Of a stretch of DNA of 37,909 nt, positions 30,842 to 37,909 are shown one piece after another (position 1 is the first letter of the stretch; each line of letters opens with the position of its first letter). Below the pieces are notes generated by a model. The model made no database searches. It was not told the origin of the DNA and saw only the letters and a list, made by a program, of their open reading frames with translations. Source of the stretch: Ignavibacteria bacterium (GTDB lineage: Bacteria; Bacteroidota; Ignavibacteria; Tepidaquicellales; OLB5); NCBI GenBank assembly GCA_025451455.1, contig JANWKI010000097.1, positions 1-37,909 on the forward strand, read 5' to 3'. A program made the translations under genes and the position numbers.

Positions 30842-33826
30842 ATGCCCGAAACAAATAAAGCATCAAAAGGAATACAGATATCGAAGATTGCCAAAGAAGT
30901 AAACAGGCAGTCCGGCGAAGTGCTTGAATACCTGAAACGCATAGGCGTTGAGGTAGGCAGCGTTATGTCTAAAGTTGATGATGCAGCTTACCATAAGGTT
31001 TTGGGGCACTTTAAAAGCGATGTTGAAGAAGCCGAAAAGCATAAACAAAAGCTGATTGAGTTCAAAAAGAAACACATAGGAATTGAAATTACCGAAATTG
31101 AGGACGATCTAAAGAAAGAAAAAGAGAAGCGGGTAAAGGAAGAAGAAGAAAAAAAATTACGTCATGATGAAGAGGAAAAGCATAAAGTAAACAGAGAAAC
31201 CCAGCTGCAGAGAGATCTTGAGGAAAAACGGAAAAAGATTAAGGAAAAAGAAGAAGAGCTTGAAAAACAAAGGATAAAAGAAGAAGAAGATAAGAAGAAA
31301 GCAGCCGAAGAAGCCCTTAAGCCTAAGCCGGTAAAGAAAGCAGAACCGCCGGAATTAAAAACTAAGGCTAAAACTAAAGCTGAACCTGAACCTGTAAATA
31401 CAGCTCCGCAGAAGAAAACAGAAACGAGCGCTTTTAAGCCAAAGACACACGAAGACCGGCCTCCGAGAAAAGAAGGATTTAAGCCAAAGACCGGATACCA
31501 GGGTAAAAAACCGGACGGAACAGGTTACCAGGGCAAGAAGCCGGATGGAACAACCGGATATCAGGGCAAAAAGCCGGATGGCACAACAGGCTACCAGGGC
31601 AAGAAGCCCGATGGAGGAGGTTACCAGGGCAGGAAAACAGGCGGCACTTTTGAAAGGGTAACGATCAAGGATGATTTCCGGAAATCAAAAAAACCCGTTC
31701 CCGGGCAGAAACCGTTCTTTAAGAAACCGTTTGTATCGCGCGAAGATGAAAAGAAGAAAGATGATAAAGTGCGCGATCCTAAAACACCTGTAACCAGCGC
31801 TGAATTACAGGAAAAGAAACGTGATACCGAGAAGAAAGATAAAGCAAAGAAAAAGAATTATTCCGACGGTGCAGAAGCAAAGAGAAAGAAAAAATTTGCC
31901 GCAGAGGAGCTTACCCAGGAAATAGAAGAAGCTATCCGCGAAACGATGGCAAAGATGGATGAAACAGGCGCGACTACTGCAAGGCAGCAGCTAAGGAAAA
32001 GAAAAAGAAAAGAGCGCCTGGAACTTGAACTAAAAGAACACGAAGAGACGCTTGCACGGCTGAATATTATACAGGTAACCGAGTTTGTTTCTACTTCGGA
32101 GCTTGCAACACTGATGGATCTTGAAGTAAGCGAGCTTATTCAGAAGTGTTTTGAGCTTGGAATGATGGTAACTATTAACCAGCGGCTGGATAAGGATCTT
32201 ATCACACTGCTGACAGATGAATTCGGATTTAAGGTTGAGTTCCAGAAAGAATATGCAGTTGATACGCTTGCTGATATTGAAGAAGATACCGATAAGCTTA
32301 TTCACAGGCCGCCGGTAGTTACGATCATGGGCCATGTTGATCATGGTAAAACATCATTGCTGGATTATATAAGGAAAGCCGCAGTTGTAGCAGGCGAAGC
32401 CGGTGGAATAACACAGCATATCGGGGCATACCAGGTTAAGCTTGAAGACGGAAGGTATATATCCTTCCTGGATACTCCCGGCCACGAAGCATTTACCGCT
32501 ATGCGTGCAAGGGGTGCTCAGATAACCGATATCGTCGTATTGGTTGTGGCTGCTGATGACAGTGTAATGCCGCAAACCATCGAAGCTATCAATCACGCGC
32601 TGGCAGCAAATGTTCCGATAGTGGTTGCAATAAATAAGATTGATAAACCCGCATCAGACCCGCTTAAGATAAAGACACAGCTATCTGAAAAAGGAGTTCT
32701 TGTAGAAGAGTGGGGCGGTAAATACCAGTCAGTTGAAATATCCGCAAAGACCGGCGCAAACGTTGATAAGCTCCTTGAAAAAATACTGGTCGAAGCAGAA
32801 GTGCTCGATCTTAAAGCTAATCCCGAGAGGAATGCGCGGGGTGCAGTAGTTGAAGCCAAGCTTGATAAAGGAAAAGGCGTTACGGCAACAGTGCTTGTAC
32901 AAAAAGGCACGCTAAAACCGGGTGACCCATTTGTAGCCGGCAATTACAGCGGAAGAGTGAAGGCTATGTATGATGAGCGCGGCAAAAGAGTTGAGCTTGC
33001 AAGGCCGGCGACACCGGTACAGGTACTTGGATTTGACGGAATGCCGCAGGCAGGCGATGTGCTTGTTGTAATGGATACCGAAAGGGAAGCAAAAGAAATT
33101 GCTCTCAAGCGCCAGCAGCTAAAGCGTGAGCAGGATTTCCGCCAGGTGAGGTTCATAACACTTGATGATATTTCCAAGCAGATCAAAGAAGGCCGCCAGG
33201 TTGATCTTAACGTTATCATCAAAGGTGATGTTGACGGTTCGGTTGAAGCGCTTTCGGATTCACTCTTGAAACTTGGCACAAGCGAAGTAAAGGTAAGTAT
33301 TATTCACAAAGCAATCGGAGAAATTACCGAATACGATGTACTGCTTGCGGCAGCATCGAGCGCAATTATTGTCGGCTTCAGTGTAAGGCCGAACCTTAAG
33401 GCAAGAAAACTTGCAGAGGCCGAAAATGTTGATATAAGGCTTCACAATATAATTTACGATGTAATTAACGAGATCAAACTTGCCCTCGAAGGCCTGCTTG
33501 AGCCCGATAAATCAGAAGAAGTACTCGCAACAGTTGAAGTAAGGGATACATTCAAGGTCCCTAAAATAGGAACAGTTGCCGGATGTTACGTTCTTGACGG
33601 TAAGATAGTCCGCAATAATAAAGTCAGGCTGCTAAGAGACGGTCTGGTTATATTTGACGGCTCAATAAATGCTCTTAAGAGATTTAAAGATGATGTCAGG
33701 GAAGTTGAGCAGGGATTTGAATGCGGTATCAGCCTTGAAAATTATAATGATATAAAGGTCAGTGATATAATTGAATCATACACAATTGTTGAAACCAAAA
33801 GGAAGCTGGAACAGAAGAAAGATTAG
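30842..33826 (+). CDS. infB: Translation initiation factor IF-2
   Basis: A 994-residue GTPase that delivers initiator tRNA to the 30S subunit. The N-terminus has the IF2_N fold ([13 protein letters not shown]) followed by a long Lys/Glu-rich, low-complexity region to about 400. Five GYQGKKPDG repeats lie around 218-264. A second IF2_N-type segment ([14 protein letters not shown]) precedes the GTPase: P-loop GHVDHGKT at 497-504, then DTPGHEAF and NKID. Domains II-IV follow to the end ([25 protein letters not shown]). It starts 70 bp after nusA. Confidence 0.97.
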   Translation: MPETNKASKGIQISKIAKEVNRQSGEVLEYLKRIGVEVGSVMSKVDDAAYHKVLGHFKSDVEEAEKHKQKLIEFKKKHIGIEITEIEDDLKKEKEKRVKEEEEKKLRHDEEEKHKVNRETQLQRDLEEKRKKIKEKEEELEKQRIKEEEDKKKAAEEALKPKPVKKAEPPELKTKAKTKAEPEPVNTAPQKKTETSAFKPKTHEDRPPRKEGFKPKTGYQGKKPDGTGYQGKKPDGTTGYQGKKPDGTTGYQGKKPDGGGYQGRKTGGTFERVTIKDDFRKSKKPVPGQKPFFKKPFVSREDEKKKDDKVRDPKTPVTSAELQEKKRDTEKKDKAKKKNYSDGAEAKRKKKFAAEELTQEIEEAIRETMAKMDETGATTARQQLRKRKRKERLELELKEHEETLARLNIIQVTEFVSTSELATLMDLEVSELIQKCFELGMMVTINQRLDKDLITLLTDEFGFKVEFQKEYAVDTLADIEEDTDKLIHRPPVVTIMGHVDHGKTSLLDYIRKAAVVAGEAGGITQHIGAYQVKLEDGRYISFLDTPGHEAFTAMRARGAQITDIVVLVVAADDSVMPQTIEAINHALAANVPIVVAINKIDKPASDPLKIKTQLSEKGVLVEEWGGKYQSVEISAKTGANVDKLLEKILVEAEVLDLKANPERNARGAVVEAKLDKGKGVTATVLVQKGTLKPGDPFVAGNYSGRVKAMYDERGKRVELARPATPVQVLGFDGMPQAGDVLVVMDTEREAKEIALKRQQLKREQDFRQVRFITLDDISKQIKEGRQVDLNVIIKGDVDGSVEALSDSLLKLGTSEVKVSIIHKAIGEITEYDVLLAAASSAIIVGFSVRPNLKARKLAEAENVDIRLHNIIYDVINEIKLALEGLLEPDKSEEVLATVEVRDTFKVPKIGTVAGCYVLDGKIVRNNKVRLLRDGLVIFDGSINALKRFKDDVREVEQGFECGISLENYNDIKVSDIIESYTIVETKRKLEQKKD
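31493..31640 (+). repeat. Tandem 30/33-bp coding repeat in infB
   Basis: Five copies of GYQGKKPDG (with T, TT or GG linkers) are encoded in tandem, in the variable N-terminal part of IF-2. Units differ in third bases, so the array is not brand new. Confidence 0.8.
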
Positions 33827-33910
33827 GGTAGAGTGTGTAGAGTGAATTGAGTAGTTGAGTAAAGTTGGGAATAGCGGTAACGAATATTCAATATTATTTT
33901 TAGGAAAATT

Positions 33911-34291
33911 ATGTCAATAAGAACAGAAAAAGTTGCAGAGGAAATAAAGCACCAGATATCGGCTGTGTTATCAAAGGATCTTTCAGAGTTAAGTTCAGTA
34001 ATTGGCCTGGTGACAGTAACCAGGGTGAAGATAAGCAAAGACCTGAAAAATGCCAGGATATATGTGAGTTTTCTTGCGAATAAGGAACCTGCTGATGTTT
34101 GCCTTGAAAAAATTAAAGGCAGGGCTAAACAGATCAGGATGCATCTCGGTTCAAAAATTCATTTGCGCGTTGTGCCGGAGCTAGATTTCTATTTTGACGA
34201 TACTATTGAGTATGCAAGCAGGATCGATGAACTCATAAAAGAGATCCATAAAGACGATAATAAAAGCAGTGACAGCACATCTGACCAATAA
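33911..34291 (+). CDS. rbfA: Ribosome-binding factor A
   Basis: A 126-residue KH-like protein needed for 16S rRNA 5'-end maturation and cold adaptation. The typical MSIRTEKVAEEIKHQISAVL start, VTVTRVKISKDLKNARIYVSFL core and ending LRVVPELDFYFDDTIEYASRIDELI identify it. Normal length. The 84-bp gap after infB holds only GAGT-rich sequence. The next gene, truB, begins inside its end. Confidence 0.96.
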   Translation: MSIRTEKVAEEIKHQISAVLSKDLSELSSVIGLVTVTRVKISKDLKNARIYVSFLANKEPADVCLEKIKGRAKQIRMHLGSKIHLRVVPELDFYFDDTIEYASRIDELIKEIHKDDNKSSDSTSDQ

Positions 34292-34982
34292 TTCCGTTTA
34301 TTTTGCCGATGAAGAAGCGAAGAAGCAGGGCATAATGCTTCTGCTTGATAAGCCGAAGGAATATACAAGCGCAAGGGTTGTAAACATTGTAAAGAAATTC
34401 CTGAACGTAAACAAAGCGGGGCATTCAGGCACACTTGATCCCAAGGCAACCGGACTAATGATAATATGCACAGGAAAAATGACTAAGAAGCTGAACGATC
34501 TTCTTGGAAGTGAAAAAGAATATGAAGGCACAATGATATTGGGAGAGAAAACTATGAGCTTTGATTCTGAAACAGAAGTTTATGAGCGGACTGAAATTTC
34601 GCATATTACCGAAGAAAGAATAAAAGATAATGTAAAGGGGTTTTTGGGCGATTTACAGCAAATACCTCCGATGTTTTCTGCAGTTAAGCATAAAGGCAAG
34701 CCGCTTTATAAAATGGCAAGAAAAGGCATCGTAATGGAGCGTGCTCCAAGGAATATCAACATTAAAGAATTTGAAATAACAGCAGTAGATATGCCCCGGG
34801 TGGATTTCAGGGTTAACTGCTCAAAGGGAACATATATCAGGACATTAGTAAGCGATTTCGGTGAAAAGCTTGGAACAGGTGCATACTTAAAGGAGCTTCG
34901 CAGAACCCGCATCGGCGATTATGATATTAAAGATTCTATAACGGTTGATGATTTTATAATCAGAAACAGCAGCAGGAACTAG
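34269..34982 (+). CDS. truB: tRNA pseudouridine(55) synthase TruB
   Basis: A 237-residue enzyme making pseudouridine 55 in the T-loop of tRNAs. The catalytic Asp is D57 in GHSGTLDPKATGLM, with LLLDKPKEYTSA before it and SKGTYIRTLVSDFGEKLGTGAYLKELRRTRIG near the end. It is short for the family, lacking the C-terminal PUA extension seen in some. The start is GTG 34269, overlapping rbfA by 23 bases; an ATG at 34335 (MLLLDKP) with a purine-rich region upstream is the alternative. The gene ends directly against ribF. Confidence 0.95.
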   Translation: MTAHLTNNSVYFADEEAKKQGIMLLLDKPKEYTSARVVNIVKKFLNVNKAGHSGTLDPKATGLMIICTGKMTKKLNDLLGSEKEYEGTMILGEKTMSFDSETEVYERTEISHITEERIKDNVKGFLGDLQQIPPMFSAVKHKGKPLYKMARKGIVMERAPRNINIKEFEITAVDMPRVDFRVNCSKGTYIRTLVSDFGEKLGTGAYLKELRRTRIGDYDIKDSITVDDFIIRNSSRN

Positions 34983-35948
34983 ATGAAGGTTTATAAAGAT
35001 CTCTCGGAAATAAGTCGAAACGAAAACTCTGTTGTCACAATAGGTACATTTGACGGCTTTCATCTTGCACACAGAGAGATAATCAACCGGGTTGTGGCAA
35101 TTAAAGATCAGTCAAAACAAAAAGGTATTAATTCGCGTTCTTTCATAGTAACATTTGAGCCTCATCCGCAGGAAGTCCTTAAAAGCAAGACCCCCGATAT
35201 TAAGCTGCTGACAGCTATTGACGAAAAACTGCGGCTCTTTGAAGATGCCGGGATCGAAAATGTTCTTGTGATCAGGTTTACAGAAGAGTTTTCAAAAACA
35301 AATGCCAAAGAATTTTATGAAAAGTATGTTTACGGCGGCATTGGGATAAGCGACCTGGTTGTCGGATATGATCATTTGTTCGGGCACGACCGTGAAGGTA
35401 GTTTCCAGACACTTATTGAGCTTGGCAAGACATACAATTTTAATGTGCACAGGGTAGAAGAAATTGATATTGACGGGAAGCCTGTCAGTTCAACCCGAAT
35501 CAGGGCTGCACTGGCCGGCGGAAAGATAGAAGAAGCAAACAGGCTTCTTGGCCATGAATTTGGCTTTGACGGAATAGTGGTCGAGGGCGATAAGGTAGGC
35601 AGAACAATAGGCTACCCGACAGTAAATCTGAAGCCAGTAAAGGAAAACAAGGTAATGCCCAATGAAGGTATTTACTGTGTCAGGGTGATTCATTCAGGCA
35701 AAGAGTATTTCGGAATGATGTACCACGGCTTCAGACCTACTCTAAGCGAGGGCATAAAACGCGCGCTTGAAGTGCATATTTTTGATTTTGATAAAACAAT
35801 ATATGGCGAAAAGCTCAATATACATTTTTTAACCAGGATTAGAGACGACAAGAAGTTTGATTCAAAAGAAGAGCTGATAAAACAGATAGATAATGATAAG
35901 GAATTTTCGCTGAACTATATTAACGTGAAACGTCATCCCGCTAAGTAA
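34983..35948 (+). CDS. ribF: Bifunctional riboflavin kinase / FAD synthetase
   Basis: A 321-residue enzyme that phosphorylates riboflavin to FMN and adenylylates FMN to FAD. The N-terminal FAD-synthetase domain has GTFDGFHLAHREII (HxGH-like) and VSSTRIRAAL; the C-terminal riboflavin kinase domain has GRTIGYPTVNL and IYCVRVIHSGKEYFGMMYHG. The ATG immediately follows the truB stop, so translation is coupled. Confidence 0.96.
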   Translation: MKVYKDLSEISRNENSVVTIGTFDGFHLAHREIINRVVAIKDQSKQKGINSRSFIVTFEPHPQEVLKSKTPDIKLLTAIDEKLRLFEDAGIENVLVIRFTEEFSKTNAKEFYEKYVYGGIGISDLVVGYDHLFGHDREGSFQTLIELGKTYNFNVHRVEEIDIDGKPVSSTRIRAALAGGKIEEANRLLGHEFGFDGIVVEGDKVGRTIGYPTVNLKPVKENKVMPNEGIYCVRVIHSGKEYFGMMYHGFRPTLSEGIKRALEVHIFDFDKTIYGEKLNIHFLTRIRDDKKFDSKEELIKQIDNDKEFSLNYINVKRHPAK

Positions 35949-36122
35949 AAACGCGGGACCAGCAAAAAGCGCTGGAACGTGAGACGTCAAACGTCAAACG
36001 TCAAAAGGAAAAAGTAAAAAAGCAAAAATCAAAACCAAATTTTGGAACCATGGTTCAGGGTTTAGTCAACAAAAGACTGAAATAAAATAAATACAATATA
36101 AATTCAAGGAGACAAAATAAAG
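35949..36122. other. ribF-rpsO intergenic region with short repeats
   Basis: Contains three tandem ACGTCAA units (35984-36004), a CCAGC/GCTGG hairpin (35959-35975) and the perfect palindrome GAACCATGGTTC (36045-36056). The AAGGAGACAAAA before rpsO is a strong ribosome-binding site. The tandem unit looks like a dispersed low-complexity repeat; the palindrome could be regulatory. Confidence 0.45.
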
Positions 36123-36392
36123 ATGTTAACCAAAGAAGCAAAGCAGGAGATCATCACCAAATTCGGCACAAGCGCAAAGGATTCCGGCAAGGCAGAAGTG
36201 CAGATCGCAATTCTGACACAAAGAATAAACGGCCTGACCGAAACCCATTTTAACACTAAGAAAAAGGATAATCATTCCCGCCTTGGACTGCTCAAAATGG
36301 TAGGAAAAAGAAGAAGGCTCTTAAGGTATCTTGAGAACAAAGATATAGCAAGATACAGATCAATCATTAAAGAGTTAAACATAAGAAAATAA
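36123..36392 (+). CDS. rpsO: 30S ribosomal protein S15
   Basis: An 89-residue primary 16S rRNA-binding protein of the small-subunit platform. The family signature ([14 protein letters not shown]-like start, [38 protein letters not shown]) is complete and the length is normal. AAGGAGACAAAATAAAG precedes the ATG. S15 often represses its own translation through a leader structure; here the short upstream palindrome is the only candidate. It is followed by the structured pnp leader. Confidence 0.97.
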   Translation: MLTKEAKQEIITKFGTSAKDSGKAEVQIAILTQRINGLTETHFNTKKKDNHSRLGLLKMVGKRRRLLRYLENKDIARYRSIIKELNIRK

Positions 36393-36398
36393 ATTCAA

Positions 36399-36614
36399 AA
36401 GGGCTGTTATCTTTTCAATTTGAAAAGAAGTTTTTCTGAAGAAACAGGGCGACGAAAGTTATTTTTTAGAGGAAGAAATTCCCGAAGAATATCTTTCGCC
36501 ATCCTGTCCACTGCTCCTGCGGTTTAAATACCACCGGAGCCGCAGATCTGCCTGAAGATAATAGGCAGGTCTTCCCTCAGCGAAACTTCGAGAAATATTG
36601 AACGGATAGCCCTT
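36399..36614 (+). ncRNA. Structured leader of pnp (candidate RNA)
   Basis: AAGGGCT (36399-36405) pairs with AGCCCTT (36608-36614), enclosing several hairpins: CTTTTCA-ATT-TGAAAAG (36411-36427); a long stem with CGAAAG (36453-36458) and CTTTCG (36493-36498), extended by ACAGG/CCTGT, and holding GGAA-GAAA-TTCC (36471-36482); CTGC/GCAG around 36511-36545; and a ten-base stem from 36544 to 36572. The AAGGAG of the pnp ribosome-binding site lies about 11 bases after the closing stem. In Escherichia coli the rpsO-pnp gap also carries a structured leader processed by RNase III for pnp autocontrol. Confidence 0.5.
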
Positions 36615-36644
36615 AATTATTAATTAAGGAGACAAAAAACAAAG

Positions 36645-37909
36645 ATGGTAACAGTAAAAGAAATTGAGCTTGGCGGAAAAACGCTTAAGCTCGAAACAGG
36701 TAAACTTGCAAAACAGGCCAACGGGTCAGTGCTTGCAACATACGGCGATACAGTAGTACTCTGCACGGTTGTAGCTGCAGACCAGCCCAAAGAAGGACAG
36801 GATTTTTTCCCGCTCCAGGTTGAGTACCGCGAAAAAACAGCTGCAGTCGGCAAAATTCCCGGAGGATTTTTCAAACGTGAAGCAAGGCCGAGCGAAAAAG
36901 AAATACTTTCCTCAAGGCTTATAGATAGGCCCATTCGCCCTCTTTTCCCCGAAGAATTCATGGTGGAAACACAGGTTATATGCGGTGTATATTCATCAGA
37001 CCAGGAAAATGATGCTGATGTTATTGCAGCAGTGGCAGCTTCGGCAGCGCTCATGGTATCAAATATTCCCTTTGACGGCCCGATCGGACAGGTAAGAGTC
37101 GGCAGGGTTAACGGTGAATTCATCGTAAATCCAACCCATACCCAGCTTAAGGAAAGTGATATGGATATGATAGTCGGCGGTACCGAAGATTCAATAGTAA
37201 TGGTTGAAGGCGACAGTAAAGAAGCATCTGAAGCGGATTTACTTAATGCTATAAAATTCGCTCATGAAAATATAAAGGTGTTATGCAAAGCACAGAAGGA
37301 ATTTGTAGCCGGGCTTAATATTACAAAGAGAGTCGTAAACCCTGCAGAAGTTAACAGCGAACTTGTTAACGAAGTAAAAGCACTTGCGGCAAATGCAATT
37401 AAGGAAATTCACAGGGCAGATGTTACCAAAGATGAAAGAAGCCAGAAGTATAAAGAGCTGTATGAATCGATTACTGCCGGGTTAAAGGAAAAATATCCTG
37501 ATAGCGAAAAGGCAATTGCAAAAGCTTTCGATGATATTCAATATTACGATATGCGCGAAATGATCCTGGGCGAAGGCAGAAGGCTTGACGGCAGGAAGAC
37601 AACCGATATCCGCCCGATAACCTGTGAAGTTGGTTTCCTTCCAAGGAACCACGGTTCAGCTCTGTTTACAAGAGGCGAAACGCAGAGCTTGACCTCTATG
37701 ACTCTTGGTACCAAATCAGATCAACAGATAATAGACGGTTTGCTGCCTGAGGAAAAAAAGAAATTCATGCTTCATTATAATTTCCCGCCGTTTTCAACAG
37801 GTGAAACCGGAAGATACGGCTCAACCGGAAGGCGCGAAATAGGACACGGGCATCTTGCAGAAAGATCGCTTGAAGGAATGCTTCCAAGCGCAGAGGATTT
37901 TCCATACAC
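36645..37909 (+). CDS. pnp: Polyribonucleotide nucleotidyltransferase, N-terminal part
   Basis: The first about 421 residues of PNPase, cut by the window edge. The enzyme degrades RNA by phosphorolysis and is part of the RNA degradosome. MVTVKEIELGGKTLKLETGKLAKQANGSVL, then GGFFKREARPSEKEILSSRLIDRPIRPLF (first RNase PH domain), an all-helical linker and LGEGRRLDGRKTTDIRPI with FTRGETQ and GETGRYGSTGRREIGHG (second RNase PH domain) are present. The ATG at 36645 follows AAGGAGACAAAAAACAAAG, nearly the same ribosome-binding sequence as rpsO. Confidence 0.96.
   Translation, partial: MVTVKEIELGGKTLKLETGKLAKQANGSVLATYGDTVVLCTVVAADQPKEGQDFFPLQVEYREKTAAVGKIPGGFFKREARPSEKEILSSRLIDRPIRPLFPEEFMVETQVICGVYSSDQENDADVIAAVAASAALMVSNIPFDGPIGQVRVGRVNGEFIVNPTHTQLKESDMDMIVGGTEDSIVMVEGDSKEASEADLLNAIKFAHENIKVLCKAQKEFVAGLNITKRVVNPAEVNSELVNEVKALAANAIKEIHRADVTKDERSQKYKELYESITAGLKEKYPDSEKAIAKAFDDIQYYDMREMILGEGRRLDGRKTTDIRPITCEVGFLPRNHGSALFTRGETQSLTSMTLGTKSDQQIIDGLLPEEKKKFMLHYNFPPFSTGETGRYGSTGRREIGHGHLAERSLEGMLPSAEDFPY

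Noticed and set aside
36407-36502. 31-residue minus-strand frame (MAKDILREFLPLKN...) with a purine-rich region before it
   Set aside because: It lies antisense within the structured pnp leader; coding potential cannot be separated from RNA structure. Worth keeping in mind only if found repeated elsewhere.
36399-36614. Cobalamin riboswitch, because AGCCGCAGATCTGCC resembles the B12 box and CCACTG is nearby
   Set aside because: The box needs a deletion to align, the GGTGAAAATCC-type core is absent, the sequence pairs locally instead, and the downstream gene is pnp.

Overview
The window looks like a chromosomal piece from an Ignavibacteria-like member of the Bacteroidota/Chlorobiota (FCB) group. 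The main reason is the set of seven secreted proteins ending in the type IX secretion (T9SS) C-terminal sorting domain, with the QNYPNPFNP and SGVYFYRL signatures. Low-to-moderate GC, Bacteroidota-type promoters (TTG / TAnnTTTG) and Bacteroidota-style families (PorT-like barrel, DUF1287 lipoprotein) agree. No RNA gene, IS element, phage core gene or CRISPR array was seen.

Layout. (1) 1-6410: the N-terminus of a PhoX/DUF839-like secreted protein (runs off the left edge); a minus-strand fluoride-export set (crcB/fluC, a DUF190 protein, a divergent UbiA-like membrane protein) with REP-like palindromes inside it; a DoxX-like membrane protein; a polytopic NnrS-like membrane protein with an Fnr-type box upstream; an outer-membrane barrel protein; and a cysteine-synthase-like enzyme with a Cys-rich tail. 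(2) 6412-26263: the accessory core, three tandem copies of one design. In each, a minus-strand operon of exported proteins faces a plus-strand gene for a 470-506 residue helical protein of an unrecognised family (SPYFN/SPFFN near its N-terminus). In modules 2 and 3 the operon begins with a very small, probably ribbon-helix-helix protein preceded by a GTGCAC-N6-GTGCAC palindrome. All three modules share an upstream GGTAA-CAAAGA element and a core promoter at nearly fixed distance from the helical gene. (3) 26423-29086: a large secreted metzincin-like protease. (4) 29440-37909: the conserved translation/RNA cluster nusA-infB-rbfA-truB-ribF-rpsO-pnp, with pnp cut by the right edge.

How the parts fit. 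Region 4 is housekeeping. Region 2 looks like a repeated, self-regulated surface-protein system: the operons encode beta-propellers, trimeric-fibre proteins with a peptidase S74 chaperone, a FecR-like protein and an outer-membrane barrel, and the shared control regions suggest common regulation with the divergent helical proteins. What those helical proteins do is unknown.

A second theme is short GC-rich palindromic repeats inside coding regions. Three different sequences sit in frame in T9SS cargo genes. Two of them occupy exactly the same codon position in two paralogues, and another has replaced a start codon.
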